Source: Talpa occidentalis (Eukaryota > Chordata > Mammalia > Eulipotyphla > Talpidae). Taken from it: a stretch of 64,000 bases of DNA. The stretch spans positions 7,273,312 to 7,337,311 of the forward strand of contig NW_023601322.1 of NCBI RefSeq assembly GCF_014898055.3. Reading direction: 5' to 3'. This document shows positions 47,391 to 60,810 of this stretch, piece after piece. The translations under genes were made by a program, and so were the position numbers. The notes beneath the pieces are model-generated. The model saw only the letters and a list, made by a program, of their open reading frames with translations, made no database searches and was not told the DNA's origin. The first letter of the stretch is position 1. The number at the start of each line of letters is the position of its first letter.

Positions 47391-50300
47391 ACTCATTAAT
47401 TTTCCTTCATAGAATATTGTTATTATTCTTTGTTTCATTTTGTTTTATCTTTGCCTTTCTACCTTATTTTGTACATAAATCTTGGAAGACTCTTAGATTT
47501 ATCACCCACCAGGCATCTAACTCAATTATCTGGTCCCAGCCGTTGTATTAGGTATACAGTACTTTTGTAACATCACATCTTCCAGGAAAGTGTTTGATTT
47601 ATCTAAAGTACTAACTAGGCTGCATGCAGTAACCTGCTTTAAGGTTATACATCGTTTAAAATCACCTATCTTGATATCAGAAGAGAAACTAAGGACTCCT
47701 TAGTACACCATATACATAATCATAACATAATCATAAGGAGAAATTAGGTACTTTTGCTTATGTGTTAATAAATATGCTAAACTTACTAGAAAATGTTAAT
47801 TACAAGCAAAGCAACACTAAAATCAGCTTAGTAACGAGTTTCCTTTAATAAAATTAATTTAGGTTAAACAAATACCTGCTGAAGAATTTTTTCCTTTCAT
47901 TGTGAACACAATATTTATTTTGTTTCATTTCTTTATTTCCTTTTCCCCCACTACTACTCTCCATACATTAATTATTTAATAGTTAGATGCTGAAAGACCT
48001 AGAGAGAAATGAGAGGTTGTTAAACAAGTTGTTAATGGGCAATTAAGGATCTCTCTGAATGGCTTGGTGTCCCCAGCAATTCACCCTCAGATTTTACAGC
48101 TGCCAACAACTATTGTCATTAGATCAACATCACTACGACCCTTCACGATCTCAGAAGTCCACAAGCAGATATAAAACACATTATACATATCATGAAAGGC
48201 AAAGATTTATCACCTTGCAGTGTCTTTGGTTGCCTGCATAAAACAGAAACACTGTTTCTGATCAGAGACTTCTCTAGTGGTATTAACCCATTACAAATGA
48301 AGCAGGTATTTCTGGACGGAAACAGAATCATCACTAAGTCTGTCCTTGTCCACTGTAAGGCAGCCTCCGTATGTGCCACTGGCAACGGCAACTGAATGCA
48401 TTTTTGCTGCCCAGTTGTCTATCAAAATGATTTTATCCTGTAAGGATACAACACACTACTTGTCAAATATCTTCAGTAGATGACATCTCAGGAATGAGCA
48501 GCCTGTCCTCACAGAGACAAGTGTGCTTTCTCCTCATATTTACCTAAATTAGTAATCAAAACTCAGCATTTTATTTATTTCTATTTTCATTTCTATGTTT
48601 ACGTTAAATGGAAACTCCCATGACCCAGGGGATTCTATAGCTGCTCATGGGGGGAACCCAAAGCCAGACAATTGTCACACTGCACCACCTCTGCCTGTGT
48701 TTGCCTTGTTGTTCTATTAGTTTTCAGACTTTCTATTCTGCTTAGAGGATTTATTAGAATTTCCAATTTTCATCGTATTTAAGAACATCAGTTTTCTCTT
48801 AATGACAAGGGCAATTGAAGAATACATTTTGATTGTATGAATCATTGCATCATTCTCTGGATATATTGTGTTCACATGAATCATTGTATTATTTTTTCTC
48901 TCCCCATGTGCTGGCACCTGTGCTCAGGAATCAAAGGGCACAGAGACACAGGACGAAGACAGGCGGCTACATCAGGTGAGACACAGCAATCGAACATCTT
49001 GGCTAAAACCAGGTCTTGGCAGGACATCTGTTGAAGATTTAACTTCATTCATTTTCTCCAAATTCACGATTTCATTCAGCGATTAATAGTCCATGTTCAG
49101 GCAGAGATGGAAAAATGATTGATCTCTAATGTCAAAAATAGTTGGGCACAGACCTTTCTGCATTTCAGGGTCTGTGACTGTGACATGAAACTCTAGCATT
49201 TTACTAGAGAGGAAAATGTGTCTCTTTGATCAAAGTCCCCACTGTTTAAATGCAGGACACTGAGTACTAGAAGGGGAGACAGGCTGTCACCATCAAGCAA
49301 GTTCTAATAATAAACTTTCAGGCATGAAGGATGGAAGCATTCCATAACGTTAATTCATGACATTGTTTATGAGCTTATGTTCGCCCCATTCATGGGGAAA
49401 AAAAACCCCTAAGGGTGTTAATATTGCACAAACTGCATAAATTAAACTTCTGCAGTAGGTGCTTGCCTCTTGACAGTGCTGAAATGATAGCAGGTAAAGG
49501 TGTGATGCTTTGGAACTAACTCAAGTGACCTTTCCAGGTGTGTAAATTCTAAGCCCGCCTATTGTAATTATATTTGATGGATGGACAGATATTGCAAACA
49601 CAGGAATTGAATGCAAATAAAGTCAATGTAGACTTTATACAAAAATATTCTAGCATCACAGCATATAATTTGCAGAAACAGCAGTTAAGCTTCCAGAATA
49701 AGACCATGTAAAGAGGAACAACTTGTTAGGAGAAGCAGGACAAGTAAGATGTGATAAGAAAATCGTGCTTGTCCATTTGAAATCATTACAGGTAACATGA
49801 TACATCGCACACAGTAAATATTTACCAAGATGTGATGACAATGACATGATCTTTTATCACCATAACATGCTGCAATTTGAACATTATTTCCCCCCACCCC
49901 GCCCCCAGGCAAATTGTCCTTTTTTGCAAGTGGATCTGTAACCCAGGGGCTTGGCACGTGGCTAGTATCTGACTAGATGTTTGAGGTGTTCCTGCTTATA
50001 CAATAGGTCTCACTTTGATTCCTGATTTACCTAATGGGCTACAGAAAAAAGGGTGGTGTTGGTTGTTTTTATTTTTTAAAAACCTTATCCATAGACAGCA
50101 AAGAGAAACAACAAAAGCTACACTCTATAACTTGGTTTTAAAACAATACCAGTTGGCAGCTGCTATTAGATCTATTTAAAAGGAAAAAGCAAACAACCAT
50201 CAAACAAAAATATAACAAAACAAAATCCCAAGATTTGATTCGACTCCTCACACAGGTTTGTAGGACTGGACTCTTCACCAGAGCTGAAATGTCAGATTGC

Positions 50301-50519
50301 TCTAGAGATTAAGGACTAGGGAAGATAATTGAGGATAATGATAATTACAGCTAAGACTATTTATAGGCTTGTGGAAAGCACAGTGAAGGGGAAGTTTGTT
50401 GCAAGCAACGCCTTCCCACAGAAGTAGGGGGAAAGGAGTAGGTCCCCGTTTTTCACGCAGGACCTGGAGGCTCTGAGAGATTGTTGTGGCAATAACACTA
50501 GGACATTCTCAAGTCGAAG
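47391..50519. other. Unique sequence, nothing recognised
   Basis: Over 3 kb with no named repeat. Overlapping frames on opposite strands at 48059-48395 are unrecognised and likely chance. A C-rich run lies near 49890-49907. Confidence 0.45.
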
Positions 50520-51010
50520 AGTCTGCATGCTGTTAAATAATAAGTCCAGGCATATTAAAAAAATTTAAACATTTACTTGAGCATTTATACGAATCAGGCA
50601 GCACCAAACGAGAAGTGTTCAGGAGCCAAGGTAAAGACTTTATAGAGACAGTGCCTAAGCAGAGAAAGGGAGTTGTTGGTTGGGTACAGCTTAAAAGCTT
50701 GTTGGCTGGTTGTGATTGTCCTCAGCAATTTGATTTCAGAGCCCTGAGGTAGTTACAGTGTAGATTTTGATTCTTTCCTATATACCTAGACCATATTATT
50801 GTCATCACAGCTGAATGAATTACATATGAAAAGGTGCTTTTGATTAGAAACTCCAGGGATCAGACTGCCAGACATTTTGGAAATCAAGACATGGAAGTTT
50901 CTTTTGTGACAGGCACCTTAAGATATCTGAAAAAACAATCAAAGAAAGAAAGAACACCCTATTTTCATAATATCATCATTTTGAGCCACACTGCTCCATT
51001 GATACACAGA
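50520..51010. other. Unclassified, possibly repeat-derived segment
   Basis: A GC-mixed stretch with a pattern (GACTTTATAGAGACAG…GGGAGTTGTTGGTTGGGTAC) reminiscent of antisense LTR ends. No termini or duplication are visible and I cannot name a family. Confidence 0.25.
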
Positions 51011-52232
51011 AGATGAGTATCTCAAGTGTGGAGAAGAATAAAAGAATGTTTCACCTCTATGGTGCTTTAAAGAAACTCACGGTTTATCTTTTTAAAAATT
51101 TTCACTTGGAACAGAAACTCTTTTTAAAAATTATTCAAGAACTCTTGTGCAATGTAACCCAGCGGCATGTTATTTCATGAGAAAGTACTTGTTCTTGGGG
51201 GTCATCCCTCCTCTCTATTTCAGCACATGTCATTCATGCATAATTTATGTGTATCATTTATATTTGCATATGGTAATAAGGAAGATGTTTGTGTATGTAA
51301 AAACAGATCAAGTCACATGTACAGATGTAATTAAAGAATGTTGTTCTTTAAACACAACTTTAAAATAGATTCTATAAAACCATTGCTCCATTCCCCCAAT
51401 ATTGTTCTGGGAAGCATAGCAAATATTAAATAACCATTTTAAATTGTGGAGTAGATAAGCATTTGGGGGATTAGATATCCTCTTTGTGGCATATTCTTCC
51501 CTTGCAAATGAATAAGTATACATTTAATTTTATATCTCAGGAAAACTCAAAGTTGCTGGTTTTTATCTTCCTCCTGTTTTTATTGTTAACCTGATTTTTG
51601 CTTATAGTGGAAAAACTAAAAACTAGAGGTAGGCTATTGATCTAGGGGGCTGTCAAAGTGACCTCATTTTGTGTAGCAAGCAATGGATGCACAATGACAT
51701 CTAATATAAAAAATAAGCAAAAGATGAATATTCATTATATGTCTTATTGATGGAAAAGGTTCCTGAATCAGTCTACATCACAGACTGGTCATTCATAAGG
51801 TGAAATGTAATTTCAAAAGTGATGCTAGTATAACACTTTTTTGACATCCTCTACCTGAAGTTACTGACAAAATGAATAATTTCAAACAGGAATATAACAC
51901 TTGTAAAATAACCCAAAGGCTGAAAAGGAGAGTGAGCAAGCATATTGCACCAGTCAATTCCTTTCAGCTCCATGATCTCACTGTGAGAAAGAGTTGCTAG
52001 CAGCCATTAGGCTCTCAAGTCAAGCTCTTTAGGATTGTGGGTGATACTACCTCTTCAGATTTATCCCTCAAACCTTTCACATTCTTATAAGCAGTAGGAT
52101 GTGGTAATTTACAAATAGGTTGCGTGTGTGTGTGTAGAACTACATGCTGACATTACCTACAGTTGTTTTACATCTCACATGTCCTAAACATTAATACATT
52201 TTAACACATTAACTTCATCTGATTCATTATGT
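51011..52232. other. Unique sequence, nothing recognised
   Basis: A short GTGTGTGTGTG run lies near 52124; no supported element. Confidence 0.45.
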
Positions 52233-52274
52233 ATGAACTTCAAATGATGCATTATGAACTTCAAATGATGCATT
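52233..52274. repeat. Two-copy 21-bp tandem repeat
   Basis: ATGAACTTCAAATGATGCATT at 52233-52253 is repeated exactly at 52254-52274. Confidence 0.9.
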
Positions 52275-52390
52275 ATGTATGAATGACATGCACTAGGATA
52301 GAGAGTGGGAATGACCCCCAAGAACAAGTAGCTTCTCATTTTGGAGTGAAACAACATTCCACTGGGTTACATTCAACAAAAGACATGATA

Positions 52391-52658
52391 ATTTTTTTTT
52401 TAAGATTCATTTATTCATGCATACAAGAGCTGGGTACAGGCCAGAGGTGAGGGGGGTGAGAGGATACACCAGAGACAGAGTGGGGAGCAGAACAGGCAGA
52501 TCTACTGAAATACACTGCTGAGGGGAGCAGCGGGCGAGACAGGAGAGGTCTGCCATGCCATGTGGGTATCTCCACATGGCCGAAATCGAACCTGCACTGC
52601 AGAGACTGCGGACAGCTTCACAGTTCTACGCTTAACCACGTGAGCCTCATGGGAGGCC
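52391..52658 (-). mobile_element. tRNA-derived SINE
   Basis: Reverse-strand copy; the tail is TTTTTTTTTTAAGATTCATTTATTC and the head end is CCTCATGGGAGGCCC. The B box complement is intact (GAAATCGAACCTG near 52583). No clear target-site duplication. Confidence 0.9.
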
Positions 52659-52802
52659 CTAAAGCATTTCTTTTTTAAGCACTGTCACTCCTTTTTCTAA
52701 TAAGAACTTTGTATATATTTGTGCAACTTCTTGGGAATCTCTTCCCTACATTCTTTATCTGATTAACTCCTGTAGTGGTTATATGTCCCTGTCTACTTAA
52801 TA

Positions 52803-53000
52803 TCTGTGGTGGTTAATTTTATAAGACAATTTACTGGGCTAAGGAATGCCCACAGAACTGGTAAAACATTATTCCTTGGTATGTTTATGAAGGTATTTCT
52901 CAAAGATTACCATACAGCTTTATAATAAGGCTTGAATTCTGAAAGTTTGAGTCTTTCCAAAATTGGGCTGCTTATTCTTGCTCATTTAAAAATCATTTAA
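52803..53000 (+). repeat. Ancient interspersed repeat, unnamed
   Basis: GGTGGTTAATTTTATAAGAC, then TTTACTGGGCTAAGGAATGCCC and AAAACATTATTCC…TATGAAGGTATTTCTC, match a common old mammalian repeat (ggttaattttatgtgtcaac…gggtgtttctgg) whose family name I cannot give with certainty. Confidence 0.5.
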
Positions 53001-53139
53001 AGTCATTTAGTTGATTCTAGAAGCTTCTCTATAGGTTCTTTTATATTTTATGTATAGATCAATTTATCCTTTCCAATCAGAACTTACCCCTCCTCCCCCA
53101 TTTTCCCTTGCCTGAATACACACTGCATTAAAGAATACA

Positions 53140-54350
53140 GGCTGGCAAATTTGTATATGAAAGATGCTCAACATCTTATATACCTGGGAAATACAAAATA
53201 AAGCAACGAGATGCTGTTATATACCTGTTAGAATAGGCAATATCCAACGCACTGTCAACACCAAACAATGGAGAGAATGAAGAGGGTCAGGAACTCCCAT
53301 TCATTACTGCAAAAAAAAAAAAAAAATGGTGAGGCCAGTTTAGAGTCAGCTTGACAGTTTCTTACAAAACTAAACATACTCTTATGACACAATTCAGCAG
53401 TCATGCCATTTGATATTTAATTCAGATAAGTTGAAATTTTATGTCCACAGAAATACAGACACATGATGTCTCTAGCAGCTTAGTTCATAGTGTCAAAAAT
53501 TGGAACCAACCAAGATGCTCTTGAACAGGTAAAAAGATGAATTAACTGTGGTGCATCAGGACAAAGGAATATTATTCAACACTAAATAGAAATGAGTTAT
53601 TAAGTCATGAAGAGACAAGGAGGAAACTTCAGTGCTTGTAGTTAAGTGAAAGAAGCCAATCTCAAAAGGCTATAAGAATCCAACTAAATGACATTCTGGA
53701 AAAGACAAAGCTATAGGGGCAATGCTCACCAGGAATTGGGGGATAGAGGGGTGACTTATTGAGCAGAGAGAATTTTAAGAGTAATAAGACTATCCTATAA
53801 GGATGAATATATGTTAAAATACATTTGTAAAGTCCCATAGTATGTACACTAAGAATGAACCCTAATGTAAACTATGGCCTCTGGTGATAACTATGTGTCA
53901 CTGGAGTCCATCAATAGTACAATGGGGGCCTCTCTGGTGGCACAAGGGGTTAGGTCTTAGCACTATGAAGCTATCTGCAGCCACTGCAGCACAAGTTCGA
54001 TGCCCAGGCAGGGAGCTACCCACATGGCGCAGCAGACCTCTGCTGTCTTGCCTGCTGCTCCCCTCAGCAGTGGATTTCAGTCAATCTGCTTGTTCTGCTC
54101 CCCATTCTGTCTCTGGTGAATGCTCTCACCACTAGCCCTCCCCCGCCCCCCCACTCACACTCCTCTGGCCTACACTCCAGGTCTTATATGCATAAATAAA
54201 TAAAAATCTTTAAAAAAAATAGTACAATGGCCACTTTGGTGGGAGATGTTGCTGCCAGGGGCTGGGGAAGGGGTTATTTGAGAACTTTTTTCTCTATGCT
54301 TAGTTCTGCTGCGAAACTAAAACAGCTCTTAACAAATGAAATCTATTCAA
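53140..54350 (+). mobile_element. L1 LINE 3' fragment (end of ORF2 plus 3' UTR)
   Basis: Contains AACAATGGAGAGAATGAAGAGGGTCAGGAACTCCCATTCATTACTG near 53265, CAAGATGCTCTTGAACAGG near 53511 and GGAATATTATTCAACACTAAATAGAAATGAG near 53567. The 3' end reads GTTCTGCTGCGAAACTAAAACAGCTCTTAAC…ATCTATTC near 54303. ORF2 is destroyed. Split by a SINE at 53926-54217. Old mammalian L1 type. Confidence 0.85.
53926..54217 (+). mobile_element. tRNA-derived SINE nested in L1, perfect TSD
   Basis: Perfect 13-bp duplication AATAGTACAATGG at 53913-53925 and 54218-54230. The body has an extra C-rich stretch (CCCTCCCCCGCCCCCCC) near 54138-54154. It inserted into the 3' UTR of the L1. Confidence 0.95.
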
Positions 54351-54351
54351 A

Positions 54352-54415
54352 AAGTGTTGATTCTGCTGTTGTGGGTTGGAATTTTCTATAAATGTCGATT
54401 AAGCTTTCTCTGTGT
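54352..54415 (-). mobile_element. L1 LINE ORF2 fragment, antisense
   Basis: TTGATTCTGCTGTTGTGGGTTGG followed by AATTTTCTATAAATGTCGATTAAG is the complement of an internal L1 ORF2 segment. It abuts the 3' end of the plus-strand L1, so the two are separate events or a rearrangement. Confidence 0.6.
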
Positions 54416-55724
54416 CTCTGCCTCTCCTTTTCATGGCAGCTAAATTTTGACATGTAAATGCAGCAAGTCTTGAGCAGTTCTTTTTGGCGGCCCTTCTGTC
54501 TGCAGTAGGATACGTCTTGTGAAATTTATCTTGGATCCTCCCTTCGTGAGTTTCTTGCTCCTTCACTTTTCCCCAAGACCTTTATGTAGCACAAAATCCA
54601 CCCCTCAGTGTAAACTTGAGACTCTGGAGAATCACCTGAGCAGGGAGGGTGGGCAGGGCTTTGTGCCTTCCCTGTTCAGGGGGACATGCTCCTCCACACT
54701 TCTGCCGAGGGAACAGCTGTGTGTGCACCCTAAGTAAGGGTAGGAGGGTGAAATTCCCTTTCCCATTTTAAAAAATCACTTTCTTCATAAGTAGTTAAAT
54801 TTTCTCCCTTATGTCTTCTTCTACATTCTATTTTTGCACTCACAATACATCTTTCTTCCTTTGGGTACCTGGAATTTAGCATTCATTTCCAGGAATGTTC
54901 TTATTTTTTCTTCCATTTCTATCATTTACTATTTACATATTACATTTACTTCCATCATTTACTATTGTAAGTGTTTCTGATGTTATGCTGTAGTTCCTGA
55001 GATGTGACATTTGTGGTGTGCTTTTTATTATATCTGTAATATCTGTAATTATTTTTAATTAATACTGGAATGTGTATTAATTGCATTTTTTATTTATTTC
55101 ACTACTGTAACATTTTTTATTTCACTACTGTTTCCTCCAGTTTGATTTTGTATGTCATGAAAGTTACTGAGATTTTGTTGCTGCTATGCTTATCTTTATT
55201 CACTTGATTGTATAATTTTTTCCCTACCCTAGTTACACCCAAGACATCAACATTAGGTGATTTCTATTTGCTTCTTATTATGCTAAATGGTCTTCAATAA
55301 AGGGGGAGATTTTAATACAGGTGGCTGTCATTGACAGAAAACTAGAGACCTTCAATTGGCCATCTATGATCTATTTGGGCTCTATAAATTGTTGTATATG
55401 TTTATATGAATTGATTTAAGGCATTTAAATTAGGATTTCTAAATTCTAAATTCTAAATTAGGATCTCTCCAAAATTTATAATTATCTTATAACATACATG
55501 ATTCTGTCTTTGCTATTGTTATTTGTTTATGTTCAATGCTTTAAATTCAATCTATGTTTAATTTTAAAACATTTATTTTGATCAGCAATATAACCACCAC
55601 TATGGTTCTGTTCATTACAAAACTTTCCTAATCCCTCTAGTGCTATTAAGCAGCACAGTGCTTGAAACACTCTTAGGAGATACATATTTTATTATCTTGT
55701 CAGATTTATTTAAAATACAAGATT
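54416..55724. other. Unique sequence, nothing recognised
   Basis: Small local duplications occur near 54928-54965, 55085-55128 and 55434-55458. No named element apart from these. Confidence 0.45.
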
Positions 55725-55812
55725 ACAGACTCTTCATGGAACAAGTTTTTAACTTTTTCTATCACTGGCTTTGTGCCGGGCACTCAACAGGTGTTCAAAA
55801 ATGAATGAATAT
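55725..55812 (+). repeat. Possible L2/MIR terminus
   Basis: ATCACTGGCTTTGTGCCGGGCACTCAACAGGTGTTCAAAAATGAATGAAT matches the L2 3' end pattern. Confidence 0.5.
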
Positions 55813-56609
55813 TACATGTTTTGAATAAGTGACTCAAAATTGAACCGTAGATCCACTTTAAAGTTGAGTTATAAAAAAAAAATAAGCATTTGTTAAAGTC
55901 CATCCCAAAACTGCTTATGTAGGGCACTTCTGATTTATACCCACATTTCATTTTCCTTTGTCTGAGACTGAACTTTCTCTAAAGGAAATATTGTCCCACA
56001 AGACCATGCCCAGTCAGTCTGGACTCAACCCCGGTGGCATCGGCATTAAAATGGAAAGCCCAGGGCAAATGTCATTTTGTATCAAATTCAGCATCAAATT
56101 TAAAAGACATCTAAGCACATCCACAAAGGTGAGGTCTTTGCCTAATTCTCCCTTAGGTGGCTGATATTTATACCACGCTGCACAAGTCGGAGAGTGATTT
56201 TCACTTTAGCCCATCACGTTGTATTGGAAAGACACTCTTTAGCCAGGAGAGAAAACAGGGTCCACAGAGAACATCATTCCTGAAATGGCAAGAGAGCGCC
56301 ACAGTCGTGATTCAGAGACATACTGATGGCATGTCCTGCCCAGGCAAGCATAATATAAAGCCAGAATTAAATGGTTTAATACCACTTACTCTCACCTCGT
56401 TTCCCAAGGGGGGAAAAATAAATCTCATATTCTCTGCATTTCTTAAAGAGAAATTTTCTGCAAGTCTGTGCAGACCAATTAGTCACCTGAGATAATAAGA
56501 ATAGATGCTTGTTTTGGCCACCAGCACAGGCCAGGTTCTCTATCAATTCAAGCAGACTTGTCAAGGTGAGTCAGTCGCTTTCGCAGGCCTTAGTGATCTA
56601 AGTCAATTG
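55813..56609. other. Unique sequence with unrecognised ORFs
   Basis: Carries a 112-codon plus frame (56157-56495) and a 68-codon frame (55958-56164), with an opposing frame at 56376-56564. None has recognisable domains. Confidence 0.4.
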
Positions 56610-56960
56610 TAGTGGGGCAACCAGGTGCAGGGCAGGCAGAGGGGGCAGGAGCCGGGAGGCTGGCAGGCCTCCCACACCCCCGCAGGATATTTACTTTTTT
56701 GTTGGGTTCTCTCTGGTGTTCTGTCCTGGTCTCTCCCTCTCATAGCTTTAGCTCATCCTCCCGCAGCCGTTCTCCACTGCAGCCGTCCTCTGTGTGACGC
56801 CGCCCTTGTAGCCTCAGCCTCCAGGCTCAGGTGTGCATACTCATGCATGCACGCACCACTCGCCAGGTGTCCACCATCAGGCATGTGTGCCCCGAGCCCT
56901 CGCCCCCAAGCGCCTCCTGCATTCAAGGCTGCAGGAGATAGCTACGGAGGCCAACAGCAA
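56610..56960. other. GC-rich unclassified island
   Basis: Sharply GC-richer than both flanks, with scattered CpGs (e.g. GACGCCGCCC near 56799) and alternating GCATGCACGCACCAC near 56845. Two overlapping plus frames (56612-56797, 56625-56969) are Ser/Pro/Ala-rich, as expected from base composition. No TG…CA termini with a duplication were found. It could be a degraded LTR, another repeat or a small regulatory island. Confidence 0.35.
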
Positions 56961-59659
56961 AAAGTCTAAGCATCGCTTACCCTACAATGCCAAAGTTCCC
57001 GAATACTAGTTATCCTTATCAAAACATTTCTATGGAAGCATCAAAAGTTATTTCATCGCTCCTCTGAAGAGCTGATGCTATGAGGACTAATTGTGGACAG
57101 GTGGGAGTCATCGATGAAAAATGTTCCTCATCACTCTGGTCACGTTGCCATTAATTCTGAATCGTGCAATTTCTAAGGAAAAAAAAAATGTACTCAGACC
57201 ACCTGCAGTTGGACAAGTTTGTTTTAATGTAGGTTTATCTTGATTTTTGCCACAGATCATTACACTGATGTAAAAATGTTGTTTATCTTTAGGGCCTAAT
57301 ACGTAGCTTGAGATAGATGTAGGAAAGGTTTAGTGCATTTGTTTAAGAGCAGGCAAGTAAATAAGTGAATATACTCTGTCCAAGGATCTATTATTGTCAA
57401 TTATTTTGTTTCTGATGTTTTATCAGAACTCTGGTGTACTTTAAGGAGTTGAAATGGTTTAAATTACTTTATCCCAGCATGCTTTATTTGCTCTGTTACT
57501 TCCTAGCCATTTTAATTGAGGATAAAACTTCAAATTGTATTCCAATGTGTCCATTACCAGTGTACTGTTTTCCTAGTCAATCCATATTGCTACTGTTTTT
57601 GCATTCCAATGTAATCCATTATTACCACTTGGCTAAGCAAACATAGTTGGGTGGTAATGAATGAAGTTTCCATATTTATGAATAAACTTGGCTGTGGTGC
57701 CACTCTTTGAAACATTGTAAGACAGAGGGAATCTGATCAAAATTCTGCCCACTATTCCAGCATCACAAAAATATATAAATGTTATAGTGAAATATTAGGG
57801 CCAATTCCATATTGCTAAATCCCTTTGCTGTTATTATTAAATGTAAAGTAACATGAGATAAGGTAAAGTGATAAATAAGTTTAGACACAATCATTCAATA
57901 TCTCCTGCCTAAAATTTATTCTGACTTAAAATGTTCATATGGCCTTATCAGAAACTTAGAAAATAAATTTGAATAATCATAGGCTATTGGAATTTGAGTA
58001 TGGAATTCCATATGATACTATATGAAATTTCATGAGATAGGATATGAAATAGCTAGCCCTGCTAATTTTTCTCTGGATTTAGTTTCTCAGTAGTAAAGAA
58101 TTTTAATGTGATAAATCATCAAATATAAAGGTTAAATTTCATTTTCAAGATCTAGGATCCTGGTTCAGTAATTCCATAATTTTTTTGTTTTTATTCTATT
58201 GCACTTCAACTACTGAAAATCATTTGAATGTAAAATCTCCAATCCTATTGTAAGTCTATGAGTATAACATAATGACTTCTTCATTCTAGATTTCACCACA
58301 TCGACCACCAAACCATAGTTAAAACTTGAAAACTAATCTTTGCAAATTGAAAATTACCAGGCACTAGATGCAGCAGAAACAAGGTACAGGTGTCATGATT
58401 TTTACCCTTTGCTGTAAATTAAATGCTGTTTCACCCCATGAAGTTCCCAGTCTGAAGTTTCTAACATTGTAAGCAATTAAGTTTACATGCTCAGTTAATA
58501 CGAGCACCTGGGAACTCAATAATTTCCTGTACACAAAACTCAGGCTTTCATTCACAATCTCCTTGCACAAATAAATTTGCAGTAACTAAAAGGCCAGCAG
58601 TGATTTGATAGCACCAGATAAATTCAGGCCTACGATGTGTTTTCTGCTTATTTGTCAGTTTGCAGTTGTCATAACTGTTATCTATTCAATAAAAAAGAAT
58701 GGCTCCTGCTAGGGAAATTCTTTGGGGAACACCCCAAAAATGCAGGAACAGTAATTGGCTCATTCTGGAGAATTCCTGTGCTGTTTTCATTTTCTGTCTT
58801 AGAATTTGTAGGCCGGGCAGTCAACTTGCTGTGGCTTTGGAAACAGTATCCTTGACTTGTATAGTATATATGGAGAAACAAGACTCACATATAGCCAAGC
58901 TAGCTAAAAACCAATTAACATTGATCCAGTGCTTCTAAACCTCTAATCAGTTAATGAACTTAATGCTGACCTATTGTTTTGACCATAACTTTTCAATGCT
59001 TTAAAATTCTGCTTTACAAATTTTAAGTAATCTCTTCCTGTGTTGAGTGTAAGCTCTCAAATACGGTGCATGTTATAAGAATTAGCATGCTATCCTTTAA
59101 ATAAACGTGTGTCTTTTATCCATATGCATTGTGCTCATTTTGTATCACCCCTTAACTTTTGTATGGTAGTATACATTTAAGGCCTTCAGTAAATTTTGCC
59201 TTTCCTGTCCCCTTTTTGGGACAGTTTCATTTTGGGCCATGAAGAAGAGTAAACCTTAAAGGTTGCTTTAAATAATGTCTCCTATTGATCATAACTTTAA
59301 TCATTGCCTAGAAAGGAAAAACGAAGGGACTGCCAAGAGAAAAAGAAATGATGGTAGATTCAATGAGGAATGAAATTAATTTAATTTCTAGTTAAATTCT
59401 AATGGCTCTAAAACCCATAAATGTATTTTAAATCTGTGAAAATAAAAATTAATAGAAGTCTTAGGTAAAAGATAAAGTGTTATGTGCACATGTATTTATG
59501 AGATGAGTGCTTTTATGTAAATAATATCAAATAATTCTGCTTATGAAATTAAACATATTTTTAAAAGTGATATGAATCAATGGCTCTATTTAATACTACT
59601 GGGAAATATTGACTGGGCAGGTAACTAAAAGTCAAGTCAAGCAAAAGTCATACTGGACA
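56961..59659. other. Unique sequence, nothing recognised
   Basis: 2.7 kb of AT-rich DNA. Frames of 60-80 codons overlap on both strands at 58637-58938 and are unrecognised. Confidence 0.45.
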
Positions 59660-60010
59660 AAGGTAAACAGGTAAAGAGAATTTTATTTAAAGCGACTGAC
59701 TAGGGAAGAGAGAACCCTCAGACAGAACTCAGTCTGGGCTCAATTCCTACAGAAATGAAAGGCTGAGCGTTTTTAAGAGGCAGCTGGGAGGTGGGGCCTT
59801 GCCAGCCAGCTGTGTTTGCTAGCTGGTGTGCATTGTATTTATGCTCCTATTCTCTAGACTCACACAATATCTGCCTGGCTCCTAAAGGCTCAGGAAAGAC
59901 TGGGTGTAATACAAGAAAGAGGCCTTCAAAGATATTTACACCCAAAAGGGACAGAGAAAGAATTTACACTTACAAGTTCTCTAAGGTAAATGCCCTGTGA
60001 AAAGAGAAGA
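59660..60010. other. Unclassified, possibly repeat-derived segment
   Basis: More balanced base composition than its flanks. A TTTTATTTAAAG at the left and a purine-rich body (GGGAAGAGAGAACCC) are reminiscent of antisense LTR sequence, but no ends or family can be given. Confidence 0.25.
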
Positions 60011-60810
60011 CAAGGATGGAGACAGGAGGAAGCAGGGTCTGCGCTGCTTCAAGCTGGGTTGAAGACCCCTGCTCATCAAGAACAACCCTGGATCACAGAA
60101 ACTCACACTCCACCTCACTCATTGTCCCCATATGTGCCTGGTGTTATTTAGAATAGAATTAATGGCAGAGAGCACTGGGGAGTTCTGGGTCCTCTCTGAG
60201 ACCACATGGGACTTCCCATCTATGGAGCATCACTTGCTCAGGCTCCTCCTCTTGAGTCTCCAGGGACTGTAAGCTGCAGACAATACCTCCAAATTAAGAT
60301 CCAACCCTGTTTTCAGGATGTAGGCATGTTAAACTTTTACACTGTCCCATGGTACTTCTTTGTAAGTGAACATACCCAATAAATTTTGCAAAGATTATTC
60401 TATGATACAGATTCAAAGAAAGTGGAGTCCAGGTATGCAATATATTTGACCAAAAATGAGAAATTAAAAATTCTCTAAATGAAGCTACCATTAGCACTCA
60501 TTCACAGTTAATGTGCTTCCACTTTTCTTAAAGAAAGAAATTTGAAGAGTAACATTAGACATGATAAATTTTGAAAGGAAAAGCATGAGTTGAAATGCTC
60601 ACTAACTTCAACACAAAGCTAAGAAGTACATTTTGGTAGCTGAGTGCTACAACGAAATTACATAAAAGCCAAGCATGAAGGAGAAGTCACAGTTCTTTAA
60701 AAATGTTTTCACCGAAAAGTAATGTAATAGAAGACATTGTGTTGAACTTATTGCTACAAAATGTGGTGCAGACCATTACTGCTCAACAGCGTGTGCTTCT
60801 TTATGGAATC
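60011..60810. other. Unique sequence, nothing recognised
   Basis: No supported element. Confidence 0.45.

Noticed and set aside
56157..56495. 112-codon ORF
   Set aside because: No recognisable domain; an opposing ORF overlaps its 3' end; no splice or promoter context.
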